From assembly GCA_043802925.1 (NCBI GenBank), contig JAZDKP010000174.1:1-23963 (forward strand): 23,963 nucleotides of DNA, written 5' to 3'. Source of the DNA: JAZDKP01 sp043802925. Lineage in GTDB: Bacteria > Fibrobacterota > OXYB2-FULL-49-7 > JAEUSG01. The notes under the pieces were generated by a model. It was not told the origin of the DNA. It worked only from the letters and a program-made list of their open reading frames with translations, and searched no databases. Below, in pieces: positions 13,956-21,311 of the stretch. The position numbers and the translations under genes are program-made. Positions within the stretch are counted from its first letter, which is position 1, and the number at the start of each line of letters is the position of its first letter.

Positions 13956-14960
13956 GTGGTCTATAAACTCAAAATATTGGCTTTCGTCATGGCCGCGCTC
14001 ACCGCGCTGGCATGCGCGGACGTGCACGAAAACGCGGGGCTGAACCGCTTCGACTATCTCTTCCTCGGGGCCGGGGCCCAGCCTGTGGCCATGGGCGGCG
14101 CGTATGCCGGCGTTTCGGGCGACATCTATTCGCTCAATTATAATCCCGCAGGCATTGCAGGGATGCCGCGGCCCGTATTTATGGCCGATTACATGCGCAT
14201 TGCCCTGGATATCCAGCGCGGCATGCTGGCTGCGGTATTTGATTCCAGCTTTCTAAAAGGGTGGGGCACGGCCGGCATCGCTATCAACTATTTTAACGCT
14301 GGTACATTTGAGTGCAACGATGAATATGGAAACCGCGTTCCCGAAAACGACTTTTCCTCGAGCTCCAACGAGTTTGCGCTCACCTTTGCCAGGCAATTGC
14401 CCGAATTCATGGGATATACCTTTTCCGCAGGGGCCTCGCTCAAAGGACTTCTGGAGAACATCCAGGATTTTCGCACCCGCGGCATGGCCATGGATTTCGG
14501 CGCCCATTGCGTCTTTCCCTCCAGAGGATTGAAGGTGGGCGTGTCGGTCCGCAACCTCGGGACGGTCTTCACCTCCGACACCTCGGATCGGCTTCCCCAG
14601 GTATTCACCGTGGGCCTGCTCTACAGCTCCAAATCCTGGGCCAACAGCCGTTTCGCTTTTGATATTGTCAAGCCGCGGTACGGTTTTGCTCAAGGCCGCC
14701 TGGGGCTCGATTACCGTGTCAATCGCGATCTGAATATCCGCGGGGGCTACCGTTTTCTCGAAAACGAGGTCCGTTCCTGGTGGGACCAGATTAGCGATGC
14801 CGATTCCACCTCGGAATATGTGCGTGAGGATTTTCATCGCTGGTCCGCGGGCGTGGGCCTGCGCGTCTCACGTAAAGTCGTTTTTGACCTGGCCCTCGAC
14901 GGCACGGACTTCCAGGCCATGCCATTCCTCTATACCACGCTGACCTACACGGTCTGGTAA
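13956..14960 (+). CDS. PorV/PorQ-like (UPF0164-type) outer-membrane beta-barrel protein
   Basis: The 334-residue protein has a signal peptide (VYKLKILAFVMAALTALACA) and the family hallmark FLGAGAQPVAMGGAYAGVSG (36-55) followed by IYSLNYNPAGIAGM (57-70). These are typical of FadL-fold PorV/UPF0164 proteins; PorV itself is an outer-membrane component of type IX secretion, but no other T9SS gene is in the window. The rest is alternating beta strands such as GWGTAGIAINYFNAG, GLKVGVSVRNLGTVF and LDYRVNRDLNIRGGYRF, ending with an aromatic C-terminus (TLTYTVW) as in barrel proteins. It starts with GTG at 13956, with GAGG 6 nt upstream. It ends 119 nt before the convergent dnaA stop, with a terminator between. 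The function could be transport or secretion support. Confidence 0.8.
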   Translation: MVYKLKILAFVMAALTALACADVHENAGLNRFDYLFLGAGAQPVAMGGAYAGVSGDIYSLNYNPAGIAGMPRPVFMADYMRIALDIQRGMLAAVFDSSFLKGWGTAGIAINYFNAGTFECNDEYGNRVPENDFSSSSNEFALTFARQLPEFMGYTFSAGASLKGLLENIQDFRTRGMAMDFGAHCVFPSRGLKVGVSVRNLGTVFTSDTSDRLPQVFTVGLLYSSKSWANSRFAFDIVKPRYGFAQGRLGLDYRVNRDLNIRGGYRFLENEVRSWWDQISDADSTSEYVREDFHRWSAGVGLRVSRKVVFDLALDGTDFQAMPFLYTTLTYTVW

Positions 14961-15015
14961 CGCCCCGCCTCCCGTCTTCCTTCATTTCTTTTTCGCAAGA
15001 CAAGAATAAAAAAGG

Positions 15016-15062
15016 AAACCGTCCGGGAGTCGCCGTTAATGGCGGACACCGGGCGGTTTTTT
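15016..15062. terminator. Bidirectional terminator between the PorV-like gene and dnaA
   Basis: AAACCGTCCGG (from 15016) pairs with CCGGGCGGTTT (15049-15059, with one G-U), enclosing an inner GTCGCC/GGCGGAC stem. A-rich sequence precedes it and TTTTTT follows, so it can end transcripts from both convergent genes. Confidence 0.85.
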
Positions 15063-15079
15063 AAGGGATGCAAAAATTC

Positions 15080-16480
15080 TTATTCGCTGCGCTTCCCGAG
15101 CTTTTTTTCAATGAGCCGGATTTTCCGGCTGACATCGCTGTCCGTCTGCAGGATTTCGTCGCAACGGCGCAGGGAGTGGATGACCGTGCTGTGGTTGCGG
15201 TTGAAGGTGACGCCGATGGTTGCCAGCGAGTTTTTGGTGTAGCCTTTGCACAGGTACATGCAGATTTGGCGCGGTACCGCGACCTCGCGACAGCGGGAGA
15301 GGGCGCAGAGCTTGTTTTTGGAGATGCCGAACTCGCGCGCCACCTCGGTGAGGATGGTATCCATGGTCACGGGCGCCTGCATGGTGCTGACCGCCTCGCC
15401 GAGTACCTGGCGGAGCAGTTCGGGCGTGATGTCGTGGCCCGTAAAGTTGGAATAGGCAATGACCTTGATGAGCAGGCCGTCGAGTTCGCGCACGTTTTGC
15501 GTGGGGCAACCGGCGATGATCTCCAGCACGTCAGGCGGTAGGTCGAGCCCGTTCTGCTCGGCCTTTTTCTGGAGGATGGCCATTTTGGTCTCGTAGCCCG
15601 GGGGTTGGATGTCAACAAGGAGGCCGCCGGAAAAGCGGTTGAGCAGGTTCTGGGCCATGTCCTTGATTTCGCTCGGGGGCCGGTCGGAGGTGATGACGAT
15701 CTGCTTTTTTTCAGAGGCCAGGGCTTCGAAAATGAGGTAGAACTGGTTTTGCGTCTCCTTTTTGCCCGCAAGGAAGTGAATGTCGTCGATGAGGAGGATG
15801 TCGATGTTCTTGTAACGGCTGGTGAATTCCTGCGACTTTTTTTTGTCACCATGGATGAAGTTCATGTACTCGGTCAGGAACTGGTGGCTGGTGATATAGA
15901 GAACGCGGACCGCGGTTTCTTCGGCGAGGGCAAAATGGCCGATGGCCTGCAGGAGGTGCGTTTTACCGAGCCCTGTTTTACCGTAGATGAAGAGCGGATT
16001 GAAATTGGTGCGGCCGGGCGCTTCGGCCACCGCGAGGGCGGAGGTGTAGGCGAATTCGTTGTTGGAGCCGATGACGAAGTTTTCAAAGGTGAAGGAGGGG
16101 ACGAGTTTTGGCGCATTTTCAGCAGGCTTCTTTTTTTCCATGGCCTGCATGTCGGAGGAAATTTTCTCGACGATTTTACTGTCTTCGGCCCTGCTGGCAA
16201 TGACGAAACGGAGTTCCATGTTTTTATGTGTCAGTTCGTAGATGGAATCGCGGATAACAGACGCGAAATTCTTTTCAATAAAGCCTGAAATAAAGGTGTT
16301 GGGTGCGGCCACGATGATTTCATTTTCGTTTTCGGAGGGAATGTAGCTTGCGGAAGAGAGCCAGGTACGGTAGCGCTCGGTTCCGATTTTCTGCTCAATC
16401 TTTTCTGAGAGTCGGATTGCCGAGTCCGACAACGCAGAGCTTATCGACATGTTATCAACATCTGGTTTGGTTGTGTTCAT
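15080..16480 (-). CDS. dnaA: Chromosomal replication initiator protein DnaA
   Basis: DnaA binds 9-mer boxes at oriC and opens DNA for replication. The 466-residue protein has domain I (about 20-95, with ERYRTWLSSA), a short linker (96-128), and an AAA+ domain with Walker A GKTGLGKTH (167-175), Walker B ILLIDDIHF (228-236) and sensor region IVITSDRPP (261-269). Domain IV (about 375-466) has SRCREVAVPRQICMYL and SLATIGVTFNRNHSTVIHS. The usual FGGRDHTT signature reads FNRNHST, one residue shorter and with Asp changed to Asn. The start ATG at 16480 lacks a clear ribosome binding site; Met11 (16450) is an alternative. There is no dnaN beside it. The promoter is about 215 nt upstream. Confidence 0.96.
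   Translation of the reverse strand: MNTTKPDVDNMSISSALSDSAIRLSEKIEQKIGTERYRTWLSSASYIPSENENEIIVAAPNTFISGFIEKNFASVIRDSIYELTHKNMELRFVIASRAEDSKIVEKISSDMQAMEKKKPAENAPKLVPSFTFENFVIGSNNEFAYTSALAVAEAPGRTNFNPLFIYGKTGLGKTHLLQAIGHFALAEETAVRVLYITSHQFLTEYMNFIHGDKKKSQEFTSRYKNIDILLIDDIHFLAGKKETQNQFYLIFEALASEKKQIVITSDRPPSEIKDMAQNLLNRFSGGLLVDIQPPGYETKMAILQKKAEQNGLDLPPDVLEIIAGCPTQNVRELDGLLIKVIAYSNFTGHDITPELLRQVLGEAVSTMQAPVTMDTILTEVAREFGISKNKLCALSRCREVAVPRQICMYLCKGYTKNSLATIGVTFNRNHSTVIHSLRRCDEILQTDSDVSRKIRLIEKKLGKRSE
16441..16460 (+). promoter_or_regulatory. Two DnaA-box-like 9-mers inside the 5' end of dnaA
   Basis: TTATCGACA (16441-16449) and TTATCAACA (16452-16460) are one-mismatch variants of the TTATCCACA box, in the same orientation and 11 bp apart. 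They lie in codons 7-14 of dnaA and could serve autoregulation or origin function. Confidence 0.45.
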
Positions 16481-16665
16481 TTAAGAAATCTTGTTGTTTG
16501 ACAATGTGTTATGAAAGTTATTGCAAGAGTGTTTGTCGGGTGTTTTAACTGCGTAAGATGTTGTTTTTATGTGAGCTGCGTCATTTGTTGGTTTGCCTGC
16601 GCAGTTTTTTGGTTTATTGTTCACGTTATGCGAATATGTTGTTTTCATGTTTGGTTGCTAACAAG

Positions 16666-16674
16666 TTATCAACA
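16666..16674 (+). promoter_or_regulatory. DnaA-box-like 9-mer in the dnaA leader
   Basis: TTATCAACA has one mismatch to the standard box. It lies about 20-30 nt downstream of the predicted dnaA transcription start, where bound DnaA could repress its own gene. Confidence 0.5.
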
Positions 16675-16701
16675 CAATTCCAGCGCTGTTTTTGCTGCAT
16701 T

Positions 16702-16731
16702 AGTATACACAATCTCCAAAAGAAGTGTCAA
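16702..16731 (-). promoter_or_regulatory. Predicted promoter of dnaA
   Basis: On the minus strand, TTGACA (16726-16731, 6/6), an 18-nt spacer and TATACT (16702-16707, 5/6) form the best sigma70 promoter match I found in the window. Transcription would start near 16695, giving a leader of about 215 nt. Confidence 0.75.
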
Positions 16732-16752
16732 TAGGAAAAAATAAATAGTTAT

Positions 16753-16781
16753 CCCGGTTTGTTTTTTTTTGAAAAACCGGG
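16753..16781. repeat. Hairpin CCCGGTTT/AAACCGGG with T-rich loop
   Basis: The 8-bp perfect arms (16753-16760, 16774-16781) enclose a 13-nt T-rich loop, just upstream of the dnaA promoter. It could insulate transcription on the minus strand, where an AT-rich tract follows, or be an origin structure. No T-run follows on the plus strand. Confidence 0.4.
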
Positions 16782-16973
16782 GAGGCTGAAAAAAAAGAAC
16801 GCAAAAGTGAATATCCGTGATAATAAATGATAAACTCATTTTGTCCATTCAGGGGTGTTTTACCAGTGGACTTGTCGATACGGAAAAGTAACAGCAATGA
16901 AATCGGGTTGTCAGCTGTTTTTGCTTGTTCGTTGATAGTGTGCAATTGTATTTTCATTGGTCTCGAGCCTACG

Positions 16974-18341
16974 ATGCGCCACCTCCTTTTGCTTATTCCC
17001 CTTCTTTTTCTTTCTCTTACTCCGTCCAATGCCTTGACCGAAGAGGAGCTGATCGGTCTGGCCGTCAAACGCAGTTTCGAGCTGAATCGTTATCTCACTG
17101 AAATCCGGCGTTCCGCCCTTGTCGAAAAGAAAGTCCGCAGGGATAACGGCGCGGCCGTGACACTCGAAGCCTCCGCCTCGATGCTTCGTCCCGTGTCCGG
17201 CCCCGGGGACACGCTGGATTACCTCGCCTCGGTCAGCGCTGCGGCCCCGCTACCGGGTGGTGCGCAGGCCCGCGTTACCTCGACGGTGGATTCCTCGGTC
17301 TCCAAGACCGTTTCGATAGGGCTCACGCAGCCGCTTCTCAAAGGCGGCTGGACCGGCGATGTCGCGGGCTATAATAAGAAAAGGGCCACGCTTGAGTATA
17401 CGATTGCTAAAAGAGAGAACCTCTATGCCGTGCTAACGGTCCTGGCGGACCTGCGCGTCGCCTTCTGGGACGCCTGCATCCGGCAGGAGCGGGTGCGCAT
17501 CCTGGCGCTCGCCGACACCATTGCGGCACTCACCTACGCACAGACCCGGACCCGCTACAAAGCCGGTGACGCCTCGCCGCTCGACACGCTCGAATCGCTT
17601 TTCAACCTGGGCCGCGTCAAATCCGACCGGCTGACCGCGGAGAACGCCTTCCGGGCCGCGCGCCGGACTGTGAAGGAACTGAGCGGCGTGAACGACGCGG
17701 ACAGTTTCTCCCTGACCGCGGTCCGGCAATACGATTCCACGGCCGTGGCCGCGCAGATGGCGTACGCGCAGGCGCACAATCTCGAGCTTCTGAAGGAGGA
17801 GGCGCTTTCCAGCGCCTATGCGTTGGACGCGCGGGTCAAAAGCAACTGGCGCCTGCCCGAGCTCGATGCGCAAGTGAATTACTCGGTCCGTGATGAGAAG
17901 CCCGATTTTTCCCGCGGCTCTTTTTACGCGGGGCTGCGCTTCAAATACCGTCTGATGAACAACAGTTCCGGTGAGGATTATAAGATATCACGCCTCGACG
18001 CGGACCGGCAGAAACTGAATGTCGAAGAGAAGCAACGGCGGCTTTCGCTTTCGCTCCTGGAGATTGCCGACAACCTGATTCTGCGGACGCAGATACTCGA
18101 CAACGCGCTGAAAAACACCGGGATTGCCGAGGCCAAGAACCGGATCGCGGTGGAAATGTACCGGCAGGGCAATCTGGCCATCATTGATAAGTTGAAGGCC
18201 GAACAGGACTGGATCAACGCCAAACTGGACCTGCTGGACGCACAGGCCGGCCTGGGAAAGGAAATCGTGCGGATGGAGCTTAGGACCGGCGAAATGCTCG
18301 CACGCTATCATATTGATGAATCAACGGACCCGGAGGAATGA
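16974..18341 (+). CDS. TolC-like outer-membrane efflux protein
   Basis: This is the outer-membrane channel of a tripartite pump. From the ATG at 16974 the product is 455 residues: signal peptide MRHLLLLIPLLFLSLTPSNA, then two OEP repeats. The first starts LTEEELIGLAVKRSFELNRY and includes GAAVTLEASASMLRP and VSIGLTQPLLKGG. The second includes ARVKSNWRLPELDAQVNYS and GLRFKYRLMNNSSGEDYKIS. Both are followed by long amphipathic helices (for instance the ILDNALKNTGIAEAKNR region). The length matches TolC-family proteins. An upstream in-frame ATG at 16827 is rejected because it would bury the signal peptide behind 49 residues. Only a weak ribosome binding site is seen. Its stop overlaps the next gene as ATGA, so channel, adaptor and ABC components are made together. 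Confidence 0.88.
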   Translation: MRHLLLLIPLLFLSLTPSNALTEEELIGLAVKRSFELNRYLTEIRRSALVEKKVRRDNGAAVTLEASASMLRPVSGPGDTLDYLASVSAAAPLPGGAQARVTSTVDSSVSKTVSIGLTQPLLKGGWTGDVAGYNKKRATLEYTIAKRENLYAVLTVLADLRVAFWDACIRQERVRILALADTIAALTYAQTRTRYKAGDASPLDTLESLFNLGRVKSDRLTAENAFRAARRTVKELSGVNDADSFSLTAVRQYDSTAVAAQMAYAQAHNLELLKEEALSSAYALDARVKSNWRLPELDAQVNYSVRDEKPDFSRGSFYAGLRFKYRLMNNSSGEDYKISRLDADRQKLNVEEKQRRLSLSLLEIADNLILRTQILDNALKNTGIAEAKNRIAVEMYRQGNLAIIDKLKAEQDWINAKLDLLDAQAGLGKEIVRMELRTGEMLARYHIDESTDPEE

Positions 18342-19420
18342 ACGTGAACCGAAGCATCCGCACCCTTGTCTTTTTGTCGTCCGCGCTCTTCCTGCTCGTA
18401 TCCTGCAGCGGGTCCGGGGAAAAGTCCGGCCCGGCCGCATCGCGCAAGGAGGCCCGGCTGGCCTCGCATGACCTGCACGATGCGGTCACGCTCCTCGGTG
18501 TACTGGAGCCCAAAAACCAGATTCTGCTGAAAAGCGAGGTCTCGGGCATTGTCACCCAGATTCATGTGACAGAAGGGGCGGTCTTGAAAAAGGGGACGCC
18601 CATTCTCACCATCGACCCGCGGCCCTATGACAATGCCAAGGTCAAACTGACCCTGCAGCGCAAAAAAGTGCAGCTCGAATACGGCATCCTGCAGCGCGAG
18701 TTTGAAAAGGATTCCGCCCTGAGCCTTGAAGGCGCGGTCTCGGCGCGAAAACTGCAGGACCAGCGGGACAACCTGGAACTCAAGTCCATCCAGCGGGACG
18801 AAATCGACATTGACATCAAGGACGTGAACGAAAAGCTCGAGAAGACCATTTTGGTGGCGCCCATCAACGGCATGCTGCTTAGCCTTGACACTAAGGTGGG
18901 CGAAATCGTGGTCTCCGCCACCACCGGCTATTCCGCGGGCACCGTGGCCGGCACCCTCGCCAACACCGATTCCATGCAGGTCATCTGCCATATCAACGAA
19001 GTGGACTACCATGCCATCCGCCCGGCCACGCCCGTCAGTGTCTACCTTGAAACCGATCCCTCGGCCCGGGCCGAGGGCCGTATCGCTTTCATCTCGCGCA
19101 ACGCCAAATTGGAGGAGAACAAGTCGGTCCGCTCCTTTGAAGTGCGGGTCGACGTCACGAAGCTGCATCCCAAGATGGTGCCCGGCATCAACGTGAGCGT
19201 GGAATTCACGACCCTCGACAAAAAAGGCGTTCTGGCGCTGCCCTGCGCGTTTATCACGGAAAAGCCGGGTTCCGGCGCCGGAGTCCTTGTCAAAGAAGGG
19301 ACGGCCGAAAAGGAGCGGAGCGTCAAGACCGGGGCCACGGATTACAAATTCACCGAAATCCTCGAAGGGCTTTCCGACAAGGACATCGTTCTGGAACCCG
19401 TTGCCGACAAGGCGGAATAA
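18338..19420 (+). CDS. MacA/HlyD-type periplasmic adaptor (membrane-fusion) lipoprotein
   Basis: The adaptor links the ABC transporter to the outer-membrane channel. The 360-residue product has a lipoprotein signal (lipobox LVSC, Cys23) instead of the N-terminal membrane helix of E. coli MacA. It then has a split biotinyl-lipoyl domain (KSEVSGIVTQIHVTEGAVLKKG near 65-86, and KTILVAPINGMLLSL near 169-183), a helical hairpin (about 97-168) and beta-barrel/membrane-proximal domains (PVSVYLETDPSARAEGRIAF; KMVPGINVSVEF). The ATG at 18338 sits only 1 nt after GGAGG; a GTG at 18344 has the proper 7-nt spacing and would remove two residues, so it may be the true start. It overlaps the TolC-like gene by 4 nt. 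Confidence 0.88.
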   Translation: MNVNRSIRTLVFLSSALFLLVSCSGSGEKSGPAASRKEARLASHDLHDAVTLLGVLEPKNQILLKSEVSGIVTQIHVTEGAVLKKGTPILTIDPRPYDNAKVKLTLQRKKVQLEYGILQREFEKDSALSLEGAVSARKLQDQRDNLELKSIQRDEIDIDIKDVNEKLEKTILVAPINGMLLSLDTKVGEIVVSATTGYSAGTVAGTLANTDSMQVICHINEVDYHAIRPATPVSVYLETDPSARAEGRIAFISRNAKLEENKSVRSFEVRVDVTKLHPKMVPGINVSVEFTTLDKKGVLALPCAFITEKPGSGAGVLVKEGTAEKERSVKTGATDYKFTEILEGLSDKDIVLEPVADKAE

Positions 19421-19426
19421 GCGGCC

Positions 19427-20134
19427 ATGACCTCCGGTGACAGGGCCTGTTTGCTTCAGCTGCGCCATGTGGACAAAGGCTACCGTATGGGTAAAACCTC
19501 CATACCGGTGCTGTTCGACATCAACCTCGAGGTGCGCGAAGGCGAATTCGCGGTCATCATGGGACCCTCGGGCAGCGGAAAATCGACCCTGCTGAACATC
19601 CTCGGTTGTCTCGACCTGCCTGACCGCGGCGAGTTTCTTTTCGACGGCCAGCCGATTTCGGAACTTTCCTCCTCCGCAATGGCCCGTTTCCGGAACAAAA
19701 AGCTCGGTTTCGTCTTCCAGAACTTCAACCTGTTCAATAAAATGACCGTGCAACAGAACGCCGCGTTGCCGCTCATCTATGGGGACCTGCCTCCCTGGGA
19801 GCGGAAACAGCAGGTGGAGGGGCTGCTGAAGCGCCTCGGTCTCTGGGAACGGCGCAAGCACCGGCCCAATGAAATTTCCGGCGGCCAGAAACAGCGCACC
19901 GCCATCGCCCGGGCGCTTTGCAACCGGCCGCGTCTGCTGCTGGCGGACGAACCCACCGGGAACCTCGACACAAAGACCACGCGGGAAATCATGGGACTGC
20001 TCCAGGAGCTTCACAACGAAGGCCATACCCTTGTGCTCATCACGCATGACTCCAACGTGGCGGCCTACGGAGAAACCCTTTACCATCTCGTTGACGGACG
20101 GCTCACCCTTGAAACCGCTTCTCAAAACGCTTAG
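19427..20134 (+). CDS. ABC transporter ATP-binding protein, MacB/LolD type
   Basis: This cytoplasmic ATPase subunit drives the pump. The 235-residue protein has Walker A GPSGSGKST (46-54), the Q-loop FVFQNFNL (95-102), the signature ISGGQKQR (150-157), Walker B LLLADEPTGNLD (170-181) and the H-loop LITHD (204-208). The NLFNKMTVQQN segment and DEPTGNLD are typical of the MacB/LolD/FtsE subgroup. The ATPase is a separate polypeptide rather than fused to the permease as in E. coli MacB. It starts with ATG 6 nt after the adaptor stop and overlaps the next permease gene by 26 nt. Confidence 0.94.
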   Translation: MTSGDRACLLQLRHVDKGYRMGKTSIPVLFDINLEVREGEFAVIMGPSGSGKSTLLNILGCLDLPDRGEFLFDGQPISELSSSAMARFRNKKLGFVFQNFNLFNKMTVQQNAALPLIYGDLPPWERKQQVEGLLKRLGLWERRKHRPNEISGGQKQRTAIARALCNRPRLLLADEPTGNLDTKTTREIMGLLQELHNEGHTLVLITHDSNVAAYGETLYHLVDGRLTLETASQNA

Positions 20135-21311
20135 GATCGCCTTCCGGCTCGCGTGGGACGACATGCGGGCCAATCCGGGCCGCTCCGTCATCATTGCGTT
20201 AAGCCTGTTTTCCGGCATTGCATCCGTGCTCATCACCCTCGGGGTCCTGCGCGCCATGAACCTGGAGGTCCAGAAACAGCTGGAATACAACGGCGGCCTC
20301 AAAATGATCTACTACGAGATCACAAAGCCGCGTAACGCAAGGGAAAAGGTGCGCTTTGGCATGTCGCCCGGGCTGCTGCCCGCGCAAGTGGAACGCATGG
20401 AACGGGAAATTCCGGGGCTCGAGTTTGCCATTCCGCGGGCCTACTTCCATGCCGACGCAAGCTACGGCAATGCCTCCTATTCTGTGGTCGATAATGCGGC
20501 CGGTTTTCATTACCAGGAAACCTATATGTCCCGGATTCTCAAAGAGGGCCGGTTCATTACGGAAAAGGAGATGGAGCAGGCCGCGAACGTCTGCATCATT
20601 GATTCGGCCCTGGCTTCAAAGTTTTTCCGCAAGTCCCGGTGGCTGGGCAAAAAGATTGCGCTGAACAAAGTTCCGTTGGAGGTGGTGGGCGTCATCGCCA
20701 ACGACCAGTACGAGGACATTGTGTTCTACCCCATCCCCGTGTACTGGAAAAACTTCGCGTCGCGGAGCACGCCGCTTAAAAAATGCGACTTCCGTTGCAA
20801 ACGGGAGGAGGACGTCCTGAAGGTCAAGGCGGAAATGGAGGCCCTGCTGCTGCAGCAGCACCGCGGGGTGCGCGACTTTGAACTGGGCAGCATGGTGGAA
20901 TTGCTGAAAGAAAGCGAGGGCCAGCGGCGCATGGCCAAAATCGTGATGGTGGGCGTAGGGCTCATCGCACTGCTCCTGGGCATTGTGGGCATTGTCAACG
21001 TCTTCCTTTCGCTCATCAACGACCGTGTGCGTGACATCGGCATGCTCAAGGCCATCGGCAGTTCCAACGCCGACATCTTCCTGCAGCATATCATCGAATC
21101 CCTGCTTCTCTCGCTCGTGGGAGGCGGCCTGGGGCTCTGGGGGGGGGCGCTCCTTTCAAAATCCTCGCTTTTGCCCTGGCCCGGTTTGTTGGTGCAGTCC
21201 GATTATCTAATGGCCATGGGCACGGCCTGCCTTGCGGGCGTAATCGCCGGGCTGATTCCGGCCTGGGTGGCTTCCCGACTTTCACCGGCCAAGGCCATCG
21301 GGTGGCAGTGA
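20109..21311 (+). CDS. MacB-type ABC transporter permease 1
   Basis: From TTG at 20109 the product is 400 residues, the normal size for MacB-like permeases, beginning MKPLLKTLRIAFRLAWDDMR. It has one N-terminal membrane helix (SVIIALSLFSGIASVLITLG), a large periplasmic core domain (about 45-270, with GLEFAIPRAYFHADAS and NKVPLEVVGVIAND), and three C-terminal helices in the FtsX domain (VMVGVGLIALLLGIVGIVNV, ESLLLSLVGGGLGLWGGALL, ACLAGVIAGLIPAWVAS). The coupling-helix region NDRVRDIGMLKAIGSSNADI is conserved. The earlier in-frame start at 19869 is out of the question because it runs through the ATPase gene. TTG is a non-standard start inside the ATPase 3' end, so efficient initiation probably depends on coupling. 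Confidence 0.88.
   Translation: MKPLLKTLRIAFRLAWDDMRANPGRSVIIALSLFSGIASVLITLGVLRAMNLEVQKQLEYNGGLKMIYYEITKPRNAREKVRFGMSPGLLPAQVERMEREIPGLEFAIPRAYFHADASYGNASYSVVDNAAGFHYQETYMSRILKEGRFITEKEMEQAANVCIIDSALASKFFRKSRWLGKKIALNKVPLEVVGVIANDQYEDIVFYPIPVYWKNFASRSTPLKKCDFRCKREEDVLKVKAEMEALLLQQHRGVRDFELGSMVELLKESEGQRRMAKIVMVGVGLIALLLGIVGIVNVFLSLINDRVRDIGMLKAIGSSNADIFLQHIIESLLLSLVGGGLGLWGGALLSKSSLLPWPGLLVQSDYLMAMGTACLAGVIAGLIPAWVASRLSPAKAIGWQ

Larger units (their letters stand above)
16481..16973. other. Non-coding dnaA/efflux-operon divergent region, candidate oriC
   Basis: I see no convincing gene in these 493 bases. The part nearest dnaA is AT-rich with strand asymmetry (T/G-rich on plus). It has a TTATCAACA box, seven further TTAT-started 9-mers of weaker match, two near-identical 14-mers ATGTTGTTTTYATG (16558-16571 and 16636-16649), and the 8-bp palindromes CTGCGCAG (near 16598) and CAGCGCTG (16681-16688). 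The dnaA promoter lies at 16702-16731 and a hairpin at 16753-16781. The remainder (16790-16973) holds only a weak promoter-like TTGTTC/TATTTT pair before the efflux operon. The origin call rests on dnaA adjacency, boxes and AT-richness alone. Confidence 0.4.

Noticed and set aside
15605..16288. Plus-strand open frame of 227 codons opposite dnaA
   Set aside because: It is antisense to the AAA+ domain of dnaA and has no independent start signals.
16511..16744. Small plus-strand open frame of 77 codons (Cys/Phe/Val-rich) in the region upstream of dnaA
   Set aside because: It runs through the dnaA promoter and DnaA boxes, lacks a ribosome binding site, and its composition simply reflects T/G-rich DNA.
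18308..20302. Minus-strand open frame of 664 codons opposite the adaptor and ATPase genes
   Set aside because: Its length is striking, but both plus-strand genes carry intact family motifs, and the minus translation has a shadow composition rich in H/G/R/D and no recognisable domain.
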